Part shown: positions 45,955 through 53,901 of the stretch, in pieces | How positions within the stretch are numbered: position 1 is the stretch's first letter | How the letters are laid out: every line of letters begins with the position of its first letter | Made by a program: the position numbers and the translations under genes | Assembly: GCF_000317025.1 (NCBI RefSeq) | Contig: NC_019689.1 | Span: forward strand, 2,457,501 to 2,521,500 | Source of the DNA: Pleurocapsa sp. PCC 7327 | GTDB taxonomy: Bacteria > Cyanobacteriota > Cyanobacteriia > Cyanobacteriales > Microcystaceae | DNA length: 64,000 nt | Reading direction: 5' to 3' | Notes under the pieces: model-generated | Database searches by the model: none | What the model was told of the DNA's origin: nothing | What the model saw: only the letters and a program-made list of their open reading frames with translations

Positions 45955-47082
45955 ATGCCAGCCGACTACTATGAAATCCTGGGGGTTCCCCGCGATGCTA
46001 GCAAAGAAGAGATCAAACGAGCCTTTCGCCGTCTGGCTCGAAAATACCATCCCGACGTAAATAAAGAACCGGGGGCAGAAGAGCGTTTTAAAGAAATCAA
46101 TCGCGCTTACGAAGTCCTCTCAGAACCAGACGCTCGCGCGAGATACGATCGCTTTGGCGAAGCCGGAGTTGGTGCTGGTGCGGGAGTTGGTTTCGATTAT
46201 GGCGACATCGGCGGGTTTGCCGATATCTTTGAAACCATTTTTAGTGGTTTTGGCGGGATGGGCGCAGGAACGTCGGCCCGTCGGCGCACCGGTCCGGTAC
46301 GAGGAGACGACCTGCGATTAGATTTAAAGCTGGAGTTTCGCGAAGCTGTTTTTGGCGGCGAAAAGGAAATTCGCATTCCCCATCTGGAAACCTGTCAAGT
46401 CTGTAAGGGAACGGGAGCAAAGCCAGGAACCGGGGTGCGTACTTGTTCGACCTGCGGAGGGTCGGGACAGGTTCGCCGCGCTACTAGAACGCCTTTCGGT
46501 AGCTTCGCTCAAGTTTCCGTTTGTCCGACTTGCAATGGCGCGGGAGAAGTTATAGAAGAGAAATGCGAAGCTTGCGGAGGAGTCGGTCGCAAACAAGAAA
46601 CCAAAAAGCTGAAAATTACTATCCCGCCCGGAGTAGATAACGGAACTCGCCTGCGAGTTGCCCGCGAAGGCGATGCAGGAGCGCGAGGAGGTGCTCCCGG
46701 CGACCTCTACGTTTATTTGTTTGTCGAGCCGGACGAAGAATTTAGACGAGATGGAATTAATATCGAGTCGGAAGTGACGATTAGTTACCTGCAAGCGATT
46801 CTTGGTTGTCGCCTCAAGGTCAATACAGTGGATGGAAGCGAGGAGATAACGATCCCTCCCGGAACCCAACCCAATACGGTGTTGACCCTGGAAAATAAAG
46901 GCGTGCCTAAGCTAGGCAATCCCGTCAGTCGCGGCGATCATTTGATAACGGTTAAAATAGCTATTCCTACGCGCATCAATGCAGAGGAACGGGAGTTGTT
47001 AGAAAAGCTCGCTAAAATTAAGGGAGAAAGTCACGGTAAAGGGGGTATAGAAGGATTTTTAGGGGGTCTGTTTCACAAATGA
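45955..47082 (+). CDS. dnaJ: Chaperone DnaJ (Hsp40, class I)
   Basis: A 375-residue class I J-protein. The J-domain (1-70) has the HPD tripeptide at 32-34. A Gly-rich region follows (about 75-110), then four zinc repeats: [24 protein letters not shown] and CEACGGVG. The C-terminal substrate domain includes [17 protein letters not shown]. It delivers unfolded proteins to DnaK and stimulates its ATPase. Its stop overlaps the start of the TusA-like gene by four bases. Confidence 0.97.
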   Translation: MPADYYEILGVPRDASKEEIKRAFRRLARKYHPDVNKEPGAEERFKEINRAYEVLSEPDARARYDRFGEAGVGAGAGVGFDYGDIGGFADIFETIFSGFGGMGAGTSARRRTGPVRGDDLRLDLKLEFREAVFGGEKEIRIPHLETCQVCKGTGAKPGTGVRTCSTCGGSGQVRRATRTPFGSFAQVSVCPTCNGAGEVIEEKCEACGGVGRKQETKKLKITIPPGVDNGTRLRVAREGDAGARGGAPGDLYVYLFVEPDEEFRRDGINIESEVTISYLQAILGCRLKVNTVDGSEEITIPPGTQPNTVLTLENKGVPKLGNPVSRGDHLITVKIAIPTRINAEERELLEKLAKIKGESHGKGGIEGFLGGLFHK

Positions 47083-47321
47083 ATGCTACCGCCGATTCGC
47101 TTCTCGACCTACGCGACACGCCTTGTCCGATCAATTTCATTCGCACTAAGCTCAAGTTGGAGCAAATGTCTCCTGGCTCTTTGTTAGAAGTCTGGCTGGA
47201 TCCGGGAGAACCAATCGAACAAGTGCCAGACAGTTTAGCAATGGAAGGTTATAAGATAGAAGCCATCGAAAATCGGAGTGAGTTTTTTGCGCTCAAGGTG
47301 CGTCGCCCAGTGGTCTCGTGA
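47079..47321 (+). CDS. TusA/SirA-type sulfur-carrier-like protein
   Basis: An 80-residue protein. The family motif is [20 protein letters not shown] with the conserved Cys at 16 within CPxx. TusA-like proteins carry persulfide sulfur for thiouridine, molybdenum cofactor or other thiolation pathways. The gene overlaps dnaJ by four bases (ATGA) and rsgA by four bases (GTGA), so translational coupling to both neighbours is likely. A link between sulfur transfer and chaperone/ribosome biogenesis genes is not explained by known pathways. Confidence 0.85.
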   Translation: MNATADSLLDLRDTPCPINFIRTKLKLEQMSPGSLLEVWLDPGEPIEQVPDSLAMEGYKIEAIENRSEFFALKVRRPVVS

Positions 47322-48427
47322 GGAATTCTGTCGTTACCCAAACTCAGAATTCGTCTGGACTTCTTGGCACGGTTGTAGCGGTACAGGCAAATTTTTATCG
47401 AGTGCGTCTAGAACGCCCAGAAGGGGAGAATTATCCTCAATATCTGCTCTGTACGCGCAGAACGCGCCTGAAAAAAATTGGGCAGCAAGTGATGGTGGGC
47501 GATCGCGTTGCGATTGAAGAACCGGATTATGCAGACGAACGGGGCGCGATCGCAGAAGTTTTTCCGAGGAAAACCGAGTTAAATCGCCCTCCCGTTGCTA
47601 ACGCCGACCAAATTCTCTTGGTTTTTGCCCTAGAAGAACCTAGTTTAGATGCTTGGCAGTTGAGCCGTTTTCTAGTCAAAGCCGAGTCTACAGGTTTAGA
47701 TTTGTGTCTGTGCCTCAACAAAACCGATCTCGTCACTAAAACACAACAGCAGTCGTGGGAAGAGCGTTTGGGCGAGTGGGGTTATCGTCCCGTATTTATT
47801 AGTATTGCTGCTAATCGCGGTCTAGAGCAATTGCTCGATCGCCTCAAAAACAAAATTACGATTCTGGCAGGACCTTCGGGGGTCGGCAAATCTAGCTTGA
47901 TTAACAAGTTAATTCCTGCGGTCGAGCAACGAGTTAGCCAAGTCTCCGGCAAACTCCAAAAAGGTCGCCATACGACTCGCCACGTAGAACTATTTGAATT
48001 ACCTGACGGCGGTTTGCTGGCAGATACCCCTGGCTTCAATCAACCCGATCTCGACTGCGATCCCGCGCAATTAGCCCAATATTTTCCCGAAGCGAGAATG
48101 CGACTCGCCCAAGGGAATTGTCAATTCAACGATTGCCTGCATCGCGACGAACCCAACTGCGCCGTGCGCGGGGATTGGGAACGATACGAACATTATTTAA
48201 GATTTTTAGAAGAGGCGATCGCTAGACAAGAAGCAATTCAACAAACCCGCGATGAAGAATCGACCGTAAAACTGAAAATTAAAGCGTTAGGACAGCATCA
48301 GTACGAACCCAAGCTAGAGACCAAAAGATATCGTCGGCGATCGCGGCGAGAAAAACATCAAGCCCTGCAAGATCTCTATGATAGTCAATCAATTGAAAAG
48401 CTCCATGAAGAGCTAGAAGATTATTAA
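47318..48427 (+). CDS. rsgA: Ribosome small subunit biogenesis GTPase RsgA
   Basis: A 369-residue circularly permuted GTPase (order G4-G1-G3). The N-terminal OB fold (VVAVQANFYRVRLERPEG) is followed by G4 CLNKTDLV, G1 ILAGPSGVGKSSLIN and G3 LADTPGFNQPDL. The zinc-binding tail is CQFNDCLHRDEPNCAVR. RsgA helps mature the 30S subunit. The GTG start overlaps the TGA of the TusA-like gene. The C-terminal 50 residues are basic and charged (RYRRRSRREKHQALQDLYD), an extension seen in cyanobacterial homologues. Confidence 0.95.
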   Translation: MRNSVVTQTQNSSGLLGTVVAVQANFYRVRLERPEGENYPQYLLCTRRTRLKKIGQQVMVGDRVAIEEPDYADERGAIAEVFPRKTELNRPPVANADQILLVFALEEPSLDAWQLSRFLVKAESTGLDLCLCLNKTDLVTKTQQQSWEERLGEWGYRPVFISIAANRGLEQLLDRLKNKITILAGPSGVGKSSLINKLIPAVEQRVSQVSGKLQKGRHTTRHVELFELPDGGLLADTPGFNQPDLDCDPAQLAQYFPEARMRLAQGNCQFNDCLHRDEPNCAVRGDWERYEHYLRFLEEAIARQEAIQQTRDEESTVKLKIKALGQHQYEPKLETKRYRRRSRREKHQALQDLYDSQSIEKLHEELEDY

Positions 48428-48546
48428 ATAATGTAAAAATATTTGCTGAATTCTATTGCTAGATTAAGAATTGAATCAAATTTAACCTGTCCTTGAGCAA
48501 CAGAAGTTATCTAGAAAATAGAGAGTTTCTCAAGGAGGTGCGAAAG

Positions 48547-48648
48547 ATGATGCAATTACTGTTAATATTGTTCATTATTTTGACTGTCGGCTTGACATTA
48601 CTTTTTGAAGCTTTGTTTTACACCGAAGAGCAGGAAACTCAATCGTAG
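48547..48648 (+). CDS. Small single-helix membrane protein (33 residues)
   Basis: A short frame with an almost perfect ribosome site (AAGGAGGTGCGAAAG ahead of ATGATG). The peptide MMQLLLILFIILTVGLTLLF then EALFYTEEQETQS has one hydrophobic helix (about 3-24) and an acidic C-terminus. This is the shape of small thylakoid subunits of NDH-1, cytochrome b6f or the photosystems. I cannot match it to a named subunit with certainty; an NdhP-like or similar small NDH-1 subunit is a possibility to test. It lies between rsgA and the NmrA/CIA30 gene on the same strand. Confidence 0.75.
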   Translation: MMQLLLILFIILTVGLTLLFEALFYTEEQETQS

Positions 48649-48719
48649 TGGTTAGTCGTTAATTGCCTCTCCGTCCCCCACTTCCCCGCGCTTCTCATCT
48701 CCCCGTCTACCTGCTCCCA
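48649..48719 (-). repeat. Dispersed repeat family B, copy 4 (reversed)
   Basis: GTGGTTAGTCGTTAATTGCC then CTCCGTCCCCCACTTCCCC. It begins right after the stop codon of the 33-residue gene and would be read as coding sequence if the next gene were started at 48663. Confidence 0.7.
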
Positions 48720-48764
48720 ATCGCCTGGAACGATAGACTAGAAGAAAATAATGAGGAGGCAGTC

Positions 48765-50240
48765 GTGACGGAAAAAACTCGTTCTCCCTGGAATGTGGGT
48801 CGTTTTTTTGAGACTTTGACTTACTTTGACGCTATCCCATTTATTGGTTGTCTCAAGCGACTATTCGCCGAGCGCGCGAGTGAAGAAACAGCAACTCGAG
48901 AAGGAAAGAAAATAGTGGGAACAATTTTAGTCGTTGGTGCAACCGGCGGGGTTGGCAAACGAGTTGTCCGTCGTCTTTTGGAGAAAAATTATCAGGTTCG
49001 CGCTTTGGTTAGAGATGCTAAAAGAGCGAGAGAATTATTAGGCGATAAAGTCGAACTATTTGAAGCAGATCTTACCATCCCTGAAACGCTAACTTCAAAA
49101 TTAGCCGATCGCATTTCTGCCGTAATTTGTTGTAGTGGAGTCCGAGTTCAACCCGTAGAAGGCGATACGCCAACGAGAGAAAAATACTATCAAGGGATTA
49201 AATTTTATCTGCCAGAAGTAGTCGATAGTCCCGAACTGGTAGACTATCGAGGCATTAAAAACTTAGTTGAAGTTGTCAAGAAATCTCTGCGATCGGGAGA
49301 AAAAATTTTGTTTGATTTTACTAACCCGTTAGCCGATTTAAAAGAAACTTGGGGTGCGGTTGACGATGTCGTCATGGGAGGAGTTAGTGAAAGTAATATT
49401 AGACTCGTAGGTGGTAGAGCTATCTTTTCTGGCAATGTTTGTACGGCCAACAATGGCGGGTTTGCTTCAGTTAGAACGCGCAATTTTAATCTACCTTTAG
49501 ACCTATCAGATTATCAAGGAATTGAATTAAGAATTCAAGGAGACGGAAAGCGATATAAATTTATCATTCGCGCTGAAGATAAATGGGATGGAATCGGCTA
49601 TTGTTATTCCTTTGATACTCTCTATAATTGTTGGACGACAATTCGCATTCCTTTTACCGATCTCATCCCGGTTTTTCGTGCAAAAACCGTTCCCAATGCA
49701 GGTGCTTTTGAGGCAAGCAAAGTCTATTCAATGCAGCTAATACTGAGTAAATTTGAATACGATGGCGCATTAAATCCAAACTTTTCGCCCGGATTATTTA
49801 GCTTAGAAATTGAATCGATTAAAGCCTATGGCGGTCAAGCAAAACCGCAATTTATTATGGTCAGTTCTGCTGGCGTTACTCGTCCAGGTCGTCCGGGACT
49901 TAACCTAGAGGAAGAACCTCCGGCAGTGCGCCTAAACGACCAATTAGGAGGAATTCTAACTTGGAAATTACAAGGCGAAGAAGCCGTTCGTCAGAGTGGC
50001 ATAAATTACACAATTGTAAGACCTTGTGCTTTAACCGAAAAACCAGGCAATAAAGTTTTAGTCTTCGACCAAGGCGATAATATGAAAGGCCAAGTCAGTC
50101 GAGAAGCGATCGCCGAACTTTGCATTCAAGCATTGCAAATTCCCGAAGCCTGTAATAAAACTTTTGAAGTGAGAGAAGAGGAAACAGTAGCGAATTCGAT
50201 TGATTGGAAAAGTTTATTTGCCAATTTAAAGCCCGATTGA
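48765..50240 (+). CDS. NAD(P)-binding NmrA/SDR-type protein with inserted CIA30 domain
   Basis: A protein of 491 residues from the GTG at 48765-48767, which has GAGGAGG just upstream. A longer frame from 48663 reads through repeat family B and is unlikely. The N-terminal Rossmann domain has ILVVGATGGVGKRVVRRLLE. A CIA30 (complex I intermediate-associated 30) domain follows at about 170-350: LADLKETWGAVDDVVMGGVS and NGGFASVRTRNFNLPLD. The Rossmann half resumes afterwards (FIMVSSAGVTRPGRPG, YTIVRPCALTEKPGNKVLVF), so CIA30 is inserted between the parts of an NmrA-like fold. The fusion is known in cyanobacteria and plants; function in NDH-1 or photosystem assembly is inferred. Confidence 0.85.
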   Translation: MTEKTRSPWNVGRFFETLTYFDAIPFIGCLKRLFAERASEETATREGKKIVGTILVVGATGGVGKRVVRRLLEKNYQVRALVRDAKRARELLGDKVELFEADLTIPETLTSKLADRISAVICCSGVRVQPVEGDTPTREKYYQGIKFYLPEVVDSPELVDYRGIKNLVEVVKKSLRSGEKILFDFTNPLADLKETWGAVDDVVMGGVSESNIRLVGGRAIFSGNVCTANNGGFASVRTRNFNLPLDLSDYQGIELRIQGDGKRYKFIIRAEDKWDGIGYCYSFDTLYNCWTTIRIPFTDLIPVFRAKTVPNAGAFEASKVYSMQLILSKFEYDGALNPNFSPGLFSLEIESIKAYGGQAKPQFIMVSSAGVTRPGRPGLNLEEEPPAVRLNDQLGGILTWKLQGEEAVRQSGINYTIVRPCALTEKPGNKVLVFDQGDNMKGQVSREAIAELCIQALQIPEACNKTFEVREEETVANSIDWKSLFANLKPD

Positions 50241-50373
50241 GCGCGATCGCCATTAGGAATGAAGATTTTATGCCTTTCAGGTCTTGGCTTGAGCATTCTT
50301 AGTATAAAAAACGCTTTAACGAGTTTCTTGTCCTTAAAAGAGGCGGAATGCTTTTATTTTCAGATTTGAAACT

Positions 50374-50393
50374 GGCGCGATCGCGATCGCGCC
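50374..50393. terminator. Perfect 20-base palindrome built from overlapping HIP1 sites
   Basis: GGCGCGATCGCGATCGCGCC reads the same on both strands and contains two overlapping GCGATCGC octamers. It lies between the CIA30 gene and the TPR gene, followed by TTTCT. It could form a hairpin or cruciform; terminator role is uncertain. Confidence 0.45.
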
Positions 50394-50448
50394 TTTCTAA
50401 GATGATATAAATAAGTTAAATCCTTAGTAGACTCCACTCGCGATCGCG

Positions 50449-51060
50449 ATGTTCATTAGCCGAACTACGAGATTGAAATGGCTTTATTTTTCGATTATCG
50501 TGGTAGCTATTGGCGCGATCGTCTACTTTTTCAGACAACAGCCAAGCCTTTTGCTAGCCACTAGCCTTCTTCTGCTCGTTCCCGGACGAATTCAAGGGCA
50601 TCTTTGGCGAGATTTCTTCCGAGGTAGACGACTTCTGCAACGGCGGCAGTGCGATCGCGCTCTCGCGTACTTTTATAATTTTCTCAAACGTCTCAAAGAA
50701 AAACCAATTCTAAAGCGGGCAATCTGGTTGAGCTGGGCTGTTTACTCAAGAGATATCGAAGCGATGACGCACAATAACATTGGCGTAGCTTATATGGAAC
50801 TCGGCGACTTTAAGAAGGCTAAACGCGCTCTACTAACCTCTATCTCTATCGATCCCAAGTATCCACTTCCTTTTTTTAATCTGGCAATAGTTGCCAAAAT
50901 GCAGCGCGATTCTGCCCGCGCCAGAAAACTGTTAGATAAGTCAGCGAGATTGGGATACAGACAGACAACAGTCGATCGGTTAATCCACCTATCAGAAAGC
51001 TTACTTGCGCGTGTTGAGGGTCGCGGGATCTCTGAAAAAGAACTACCTACACTGCCCTAG
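50449..51060 (+). CDS. TPR-repeat membrane protein
   Basis: A 203-residue protein. Two hydrophobic segments near the N-terminus (WLYFSIIVVAIGAIVYFF; LLLATSLLLLVPGRI) are followed by tetratricopeptide-like helices, best seen in THNNIGVAYMELGDFKKAKR and DPKYPLPFFNLAIVAKMQRD. It is likely a membrane-anchored scaffold with the TPR in the cytoplasm or periplasm. Partners unknown. The ATG follows a HIP1 site directly, without a clear Shine-Dalgarno. It stands alone between 208 and 236 bases of non-coding sequence. Confidence 0.8.
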   Translation: MFISRTTRLKWLYFSIIVVAIGAIVYFFRQQPSLLLATSLLLLVPGRIQGHLWRDFFRGRRLLQRRQCDRALAYFYNFLKRLKEKPILKRAIWLSWAVYSRDIEAMTHNNIGVAYMELGDFKKAKRALLTSISIDPKYPLPFFNLAIVAKMQRDSARARKLLDKSARLGYRQTTVDRLIHLSESLLARVEGRGISEKELPTLP

Positions 51061-51296
51061 AAGGTCAGTGCGAGCTTTCCTTCCCAACAAAAAGCTTAGT
51101 AGTGAATTTCTTACGTCCTCCTCTAGTAGGACTTATACCATTTCTAAAAAAGAACGCTACAAATACTCAAGGAAAAAGCCTTACATACAGAGCTGCTGAC
51201 TAATTGCGAATGGCGATGCCGATCCTTTGAAGAGAGTGTGTTGTCTTTGCAAATTCGGAAAGATATACTAAAAAGGCTAATTTCCCTGCATCGGTA

Positions 51297-53573
51297 ATGA
51301 TCGCTCCCAAAACTTCTACCGCTAAGACTGCTTGGGCGCTACCCATTCTACTTGCTATCTTTTTTGTTTCGGGTTTTACTGCGCTTCTGTACCAAGTTGT
51401 ATGGCAGCGAATGCTGGGGTTGTTTTCCGGTTCTGATGTGCGCTCCGTAACGATTGTGGTAGCCTCCTACTTAGCAGGACTGGGATTGGGCGGTTTAATT
51501 GGTGGCTTTTTGAGCGATCGCCTCAGCAGTCGCCAGAGCGTCCAGACTTACGGGTTGTGCAATCTGGGGATCGCTGCCTTCGCAGTCTTGAGTCGTTTTT
51601 TATTTTATGACTTGCTTTTCCTCAAGTTGCGATACCTGGCGCGATCGCCTGTTTCGACGCTACTTATTGCTTTCATTAGCCTGTTAATCCCAACCATTTT
51701 GATGGGATTATCCCTACCTTTATTATCCAAGGCGATCGCTCGCCGTGCCGATAAAGCTGCGTCTGGGATTGGTTTGCTCTACGGCGTTAATACGCTCGGT
51801 TCGGGACTGGGATCGCTCATCTGCGGCTGGTACATTATCGGAACCTTGGGGTACGAAGGAACGGTTTATGTAGGGGCAGCTTTAAATGCTGTGGTTGGGA
51901 TAGTTGCTCTGGGCAGTGCCTACCAGTTTGAGCGCGATCGCCTCCTCCGGGATGCAGACACACCGACAATTCCTTTGCTGCATCAGCCTGTCGATCGCTC
52001 TGTAAAAACGTGGTGTTTTTTAGTCTTCCTTTCTGGGTTTGTCGCGATTTCTTTAGAAATTATTTGGTTTCGCGTTCTAGACATCGCCCTGCAATCAAAT
52101 GCTTATACCTACGCCCATCTGCTGGCTTTTCTTCTAGTTAGCAATGCGCTGGGCAGTTTAATGGGAGCGAAAGCTATCCGCTACATTCGCCAACCAAGAC
52201 GGGTATTTTTAGCGATTCAGGGATTTGTTGCCGCTTACTCGGCGATCGCTATCTGGCTCATCGGTCTTTACTGGCAATCTCATCCAGACTTGCGATCGGA
52301 CATAGGCTACATCGATCCCAATAATATTACTGCGGCAGTGGTATTCAAGTATCTGGTTTTGCCTTCGATAATGATAGTGTTGCCCAATCTATTGCTGGGG
52401 TTTTATTTCCCACTGGTACAAAAGGCGGTTCAAACCGACGATCGCACTATTGGGTGGCGAGTCGGTCTGATTCTGGTTGCGAATATCCTCGGCAATACGG
52501 CGGGAAGCCTGCTTACGGGTTTAGTGCTACTCGATAAATTGGGAACGGCAAATTCATTGCGATCGATCCTCTTATTAGGATTGGGATTTGTCCTCGCCAT
52601 CCGTCCCAATTGGATGAAAGCGAAGTTTATTGGTGCCCTAGCGCTAGTTTTGCTGGCTGCCGTGGTATTTTTCCCCAACAATACTCGCCTCTGGGCATCA
52701 CTGCACAGCATTGAGCCAGAAAAATATTTTATCGTTGCTGAGGATTCGACGGGCACAGCCGCGATCGCACAGGACAATCGGCAGGGAATTTTATTGGCTA
52801 GCGGACAAGTTCAGGCAAATTTCCCTTACATGCACGTCCACGCGCTATTAGGCAGCATACCAGCCCTACTTCATCCCAATCCGGCACAGGTAATGATTAT
52901 TGGACTGGGTTCGGGAGGAACACCCCACACTATTGGTGTAAACCCTTTAACTCAGCGGGTTCGAGTGGTTGAAATTCTGGGCGCTGAGTTGCCCGTGTTG
53001 CAAGAGTATGCGAAAACGACTGTCGGGAAGCCTCTCAGTTTCCTCTTCCAAGATCCGCGTTACGATATCGTCGTTAACGATGGACGCAGAGAATTGATAC
53101 TTGCCGATCGCAAGTTTGATATTATTGAGGCGGATGCGATTCAGCCCTGGCGATCGCGAGCGGGGATGCTCTATTCGCAAGAATTTTTCCAAGAAGTGCG
53201 ATCGCGCTTAGCACCTGGAGGATTCTTCGCACAATGGAATGTCGGATCGGAGGCAGAACAAACCTTTCGCAATGTTTTTCCCTACGTTACTAGGTTGGAT
53301 ATGAGCGGGGGGTTGAGCGTTTTAATAGGGAGCGAGCGTCCTGTTGATTTTAACCGAGAGACGTTACTGACAAGACTAGATTCGCCAGTTGTATTAAGTT
53401 TTCTGGCAAAAGCTGGAGTCAATGTAGAAGCAATCCGCACAGATATAAAAGCCGCAGGGGTCTTTATATATTCCCATGCGAAGGACGGTCAGCCCAAAGC
53501 TATTAATACCGATTTATTTCCGCGCTCGGAGTATTATTTAAATCGTCCTTCAAGCTTCAAGTTGAGTTTTTAG
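51297..53573 (+). CDS. Fused MFS-like / spermidine-synthase-like membrane protein
   Basis: A 758-residue protein. The N-terminal 440 residues have about 12 hydrophobic segments in an MFS-like arrangement (LLAIFFVSGFTALLYQVVWQ; YLAGLGLGGLIGGFLSDRLS). The C-terminal part is spermidine-synthase-like: ILLASGQVQANFPYMHVHAL, VMIIGLGSGGTPHTIGVNPL (SAM-type loop) and FDIIEADAIQPWRSRAGMLY. The aspartate that binds decarboxylated SAM in true polyamine synthases is not obvious, so the reaction may differ. This fusion is frequent in bacteria; its biological role is undefined. Start ATG after CGGTA. Confidence 0.85.
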   Translation: MIAPKTSTAKTAWALPILLAIFFVSGFTALLYQVVWQRMLGLFSGSDVRSVTIVVASYLAGLGLGGLIGGFLSDRLSSRQSVQTYGLCNLGIAAFAVLSRFLFYDLLFLKLRYLARSPVSTLLIAFISLLIPTILMGLSLPLLSKAIARRADKAASGIGLLYGVNTLGSGLGSLICGWYIIGTLGYEGTVYVGAALNAVVGIVALGSAYQFERDRLLRDADTPTIPLLHQPVDRSVKTWCFLVFLSGFVAISLEIIWFRVLDIALQSNAYTYAHLLAFLLVSNALGSLMGAKAIRYIRQPRRVFLAIQGFVAAYSAIAIWLIGLYWQSHPDLRSDIGYIDPNNITAAVVFKYLVLPSIMIVLPNLLLGFYFPLVQKAVQTDDRTIGWRVGLILVANILGNTAGSLLTGLVLLDKLGTANSLRSILLLGLGFVLAIRPNWMKAKFIGALALVLLAAVVFFPNNTRLWASLHSIEPEKYFIVAEDSTGTAAIAQDNRQGILLASGQVQANFPYMHVHALLGSIPALLHPNPAQVMIIGLGSGGTPHTIGVNPLTQRVRVVEILGAELPVLQEYAKTTVGKPLSFLFQDPRYDIVVNDGRRELILADRKFDIIEADAIQPWRSRAGMLYSQEFFQEVRSRLAPGGFFAQWNVGSEAEQTFRNVFPYVTRLDMSGGLSVLIGSERPVDFNRETLLTRLDSPVVLSFLAKAGVNVEAIRTDIKAAGVFIYSHAKDGQPKAINTDLFPRSEYYLNRPSSFKLSF

Positions 53574-53901
53574 GATATTTTTTCTCTGCGGTTCTGTGGT
53601 CTAGTTATAAACAGAACGGTTGGCGCGATCGCTAATAAATGTTAGCCAATAGGCAGTACTAACTCTCCAGACAAAATTAAAGAATGGGACAAAAATTGGA
53701 GAGATAAATTATTACTGAAAAGATTTAGTTAGCTTTTCCTAAATGGCTACAGCTTCTGCCAGATTGTTCATCAGCAGTGCGAGCATCTCGCTCGCGAATG
53801 CTTAAAAGCGAGCGAGACGCGAAGCGTTAGCCAGCGAAGGGCGAAGGATTTTTCGCACTCCAGAAAACACTCATAATTTATCTAGGACTGCCATCTAATC
53901 G
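53574..53901. other. Intergenic region between convergent genes
   Basis: 328 bases holding no supportable gene. It carries the 10-bp stem-loop at 53786-53817 and a CGAAGCGTTAGCCAGCGAAG stretch of a type common between cyanobacterial genes. Confidence 0.6.
53786..53817. terminator. GC-rich stem-loop between convergent genes
   Basis: TCTCGCTCGC (53786-53795) pairs with GCGAGCGAGA (53808-53817) across 12 bases. The surrounding text is repetitive. It is a candidate bidirectional terminator for the spermidine-synthase fusion and the flavoprotein gene. Confidence 0.5.
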
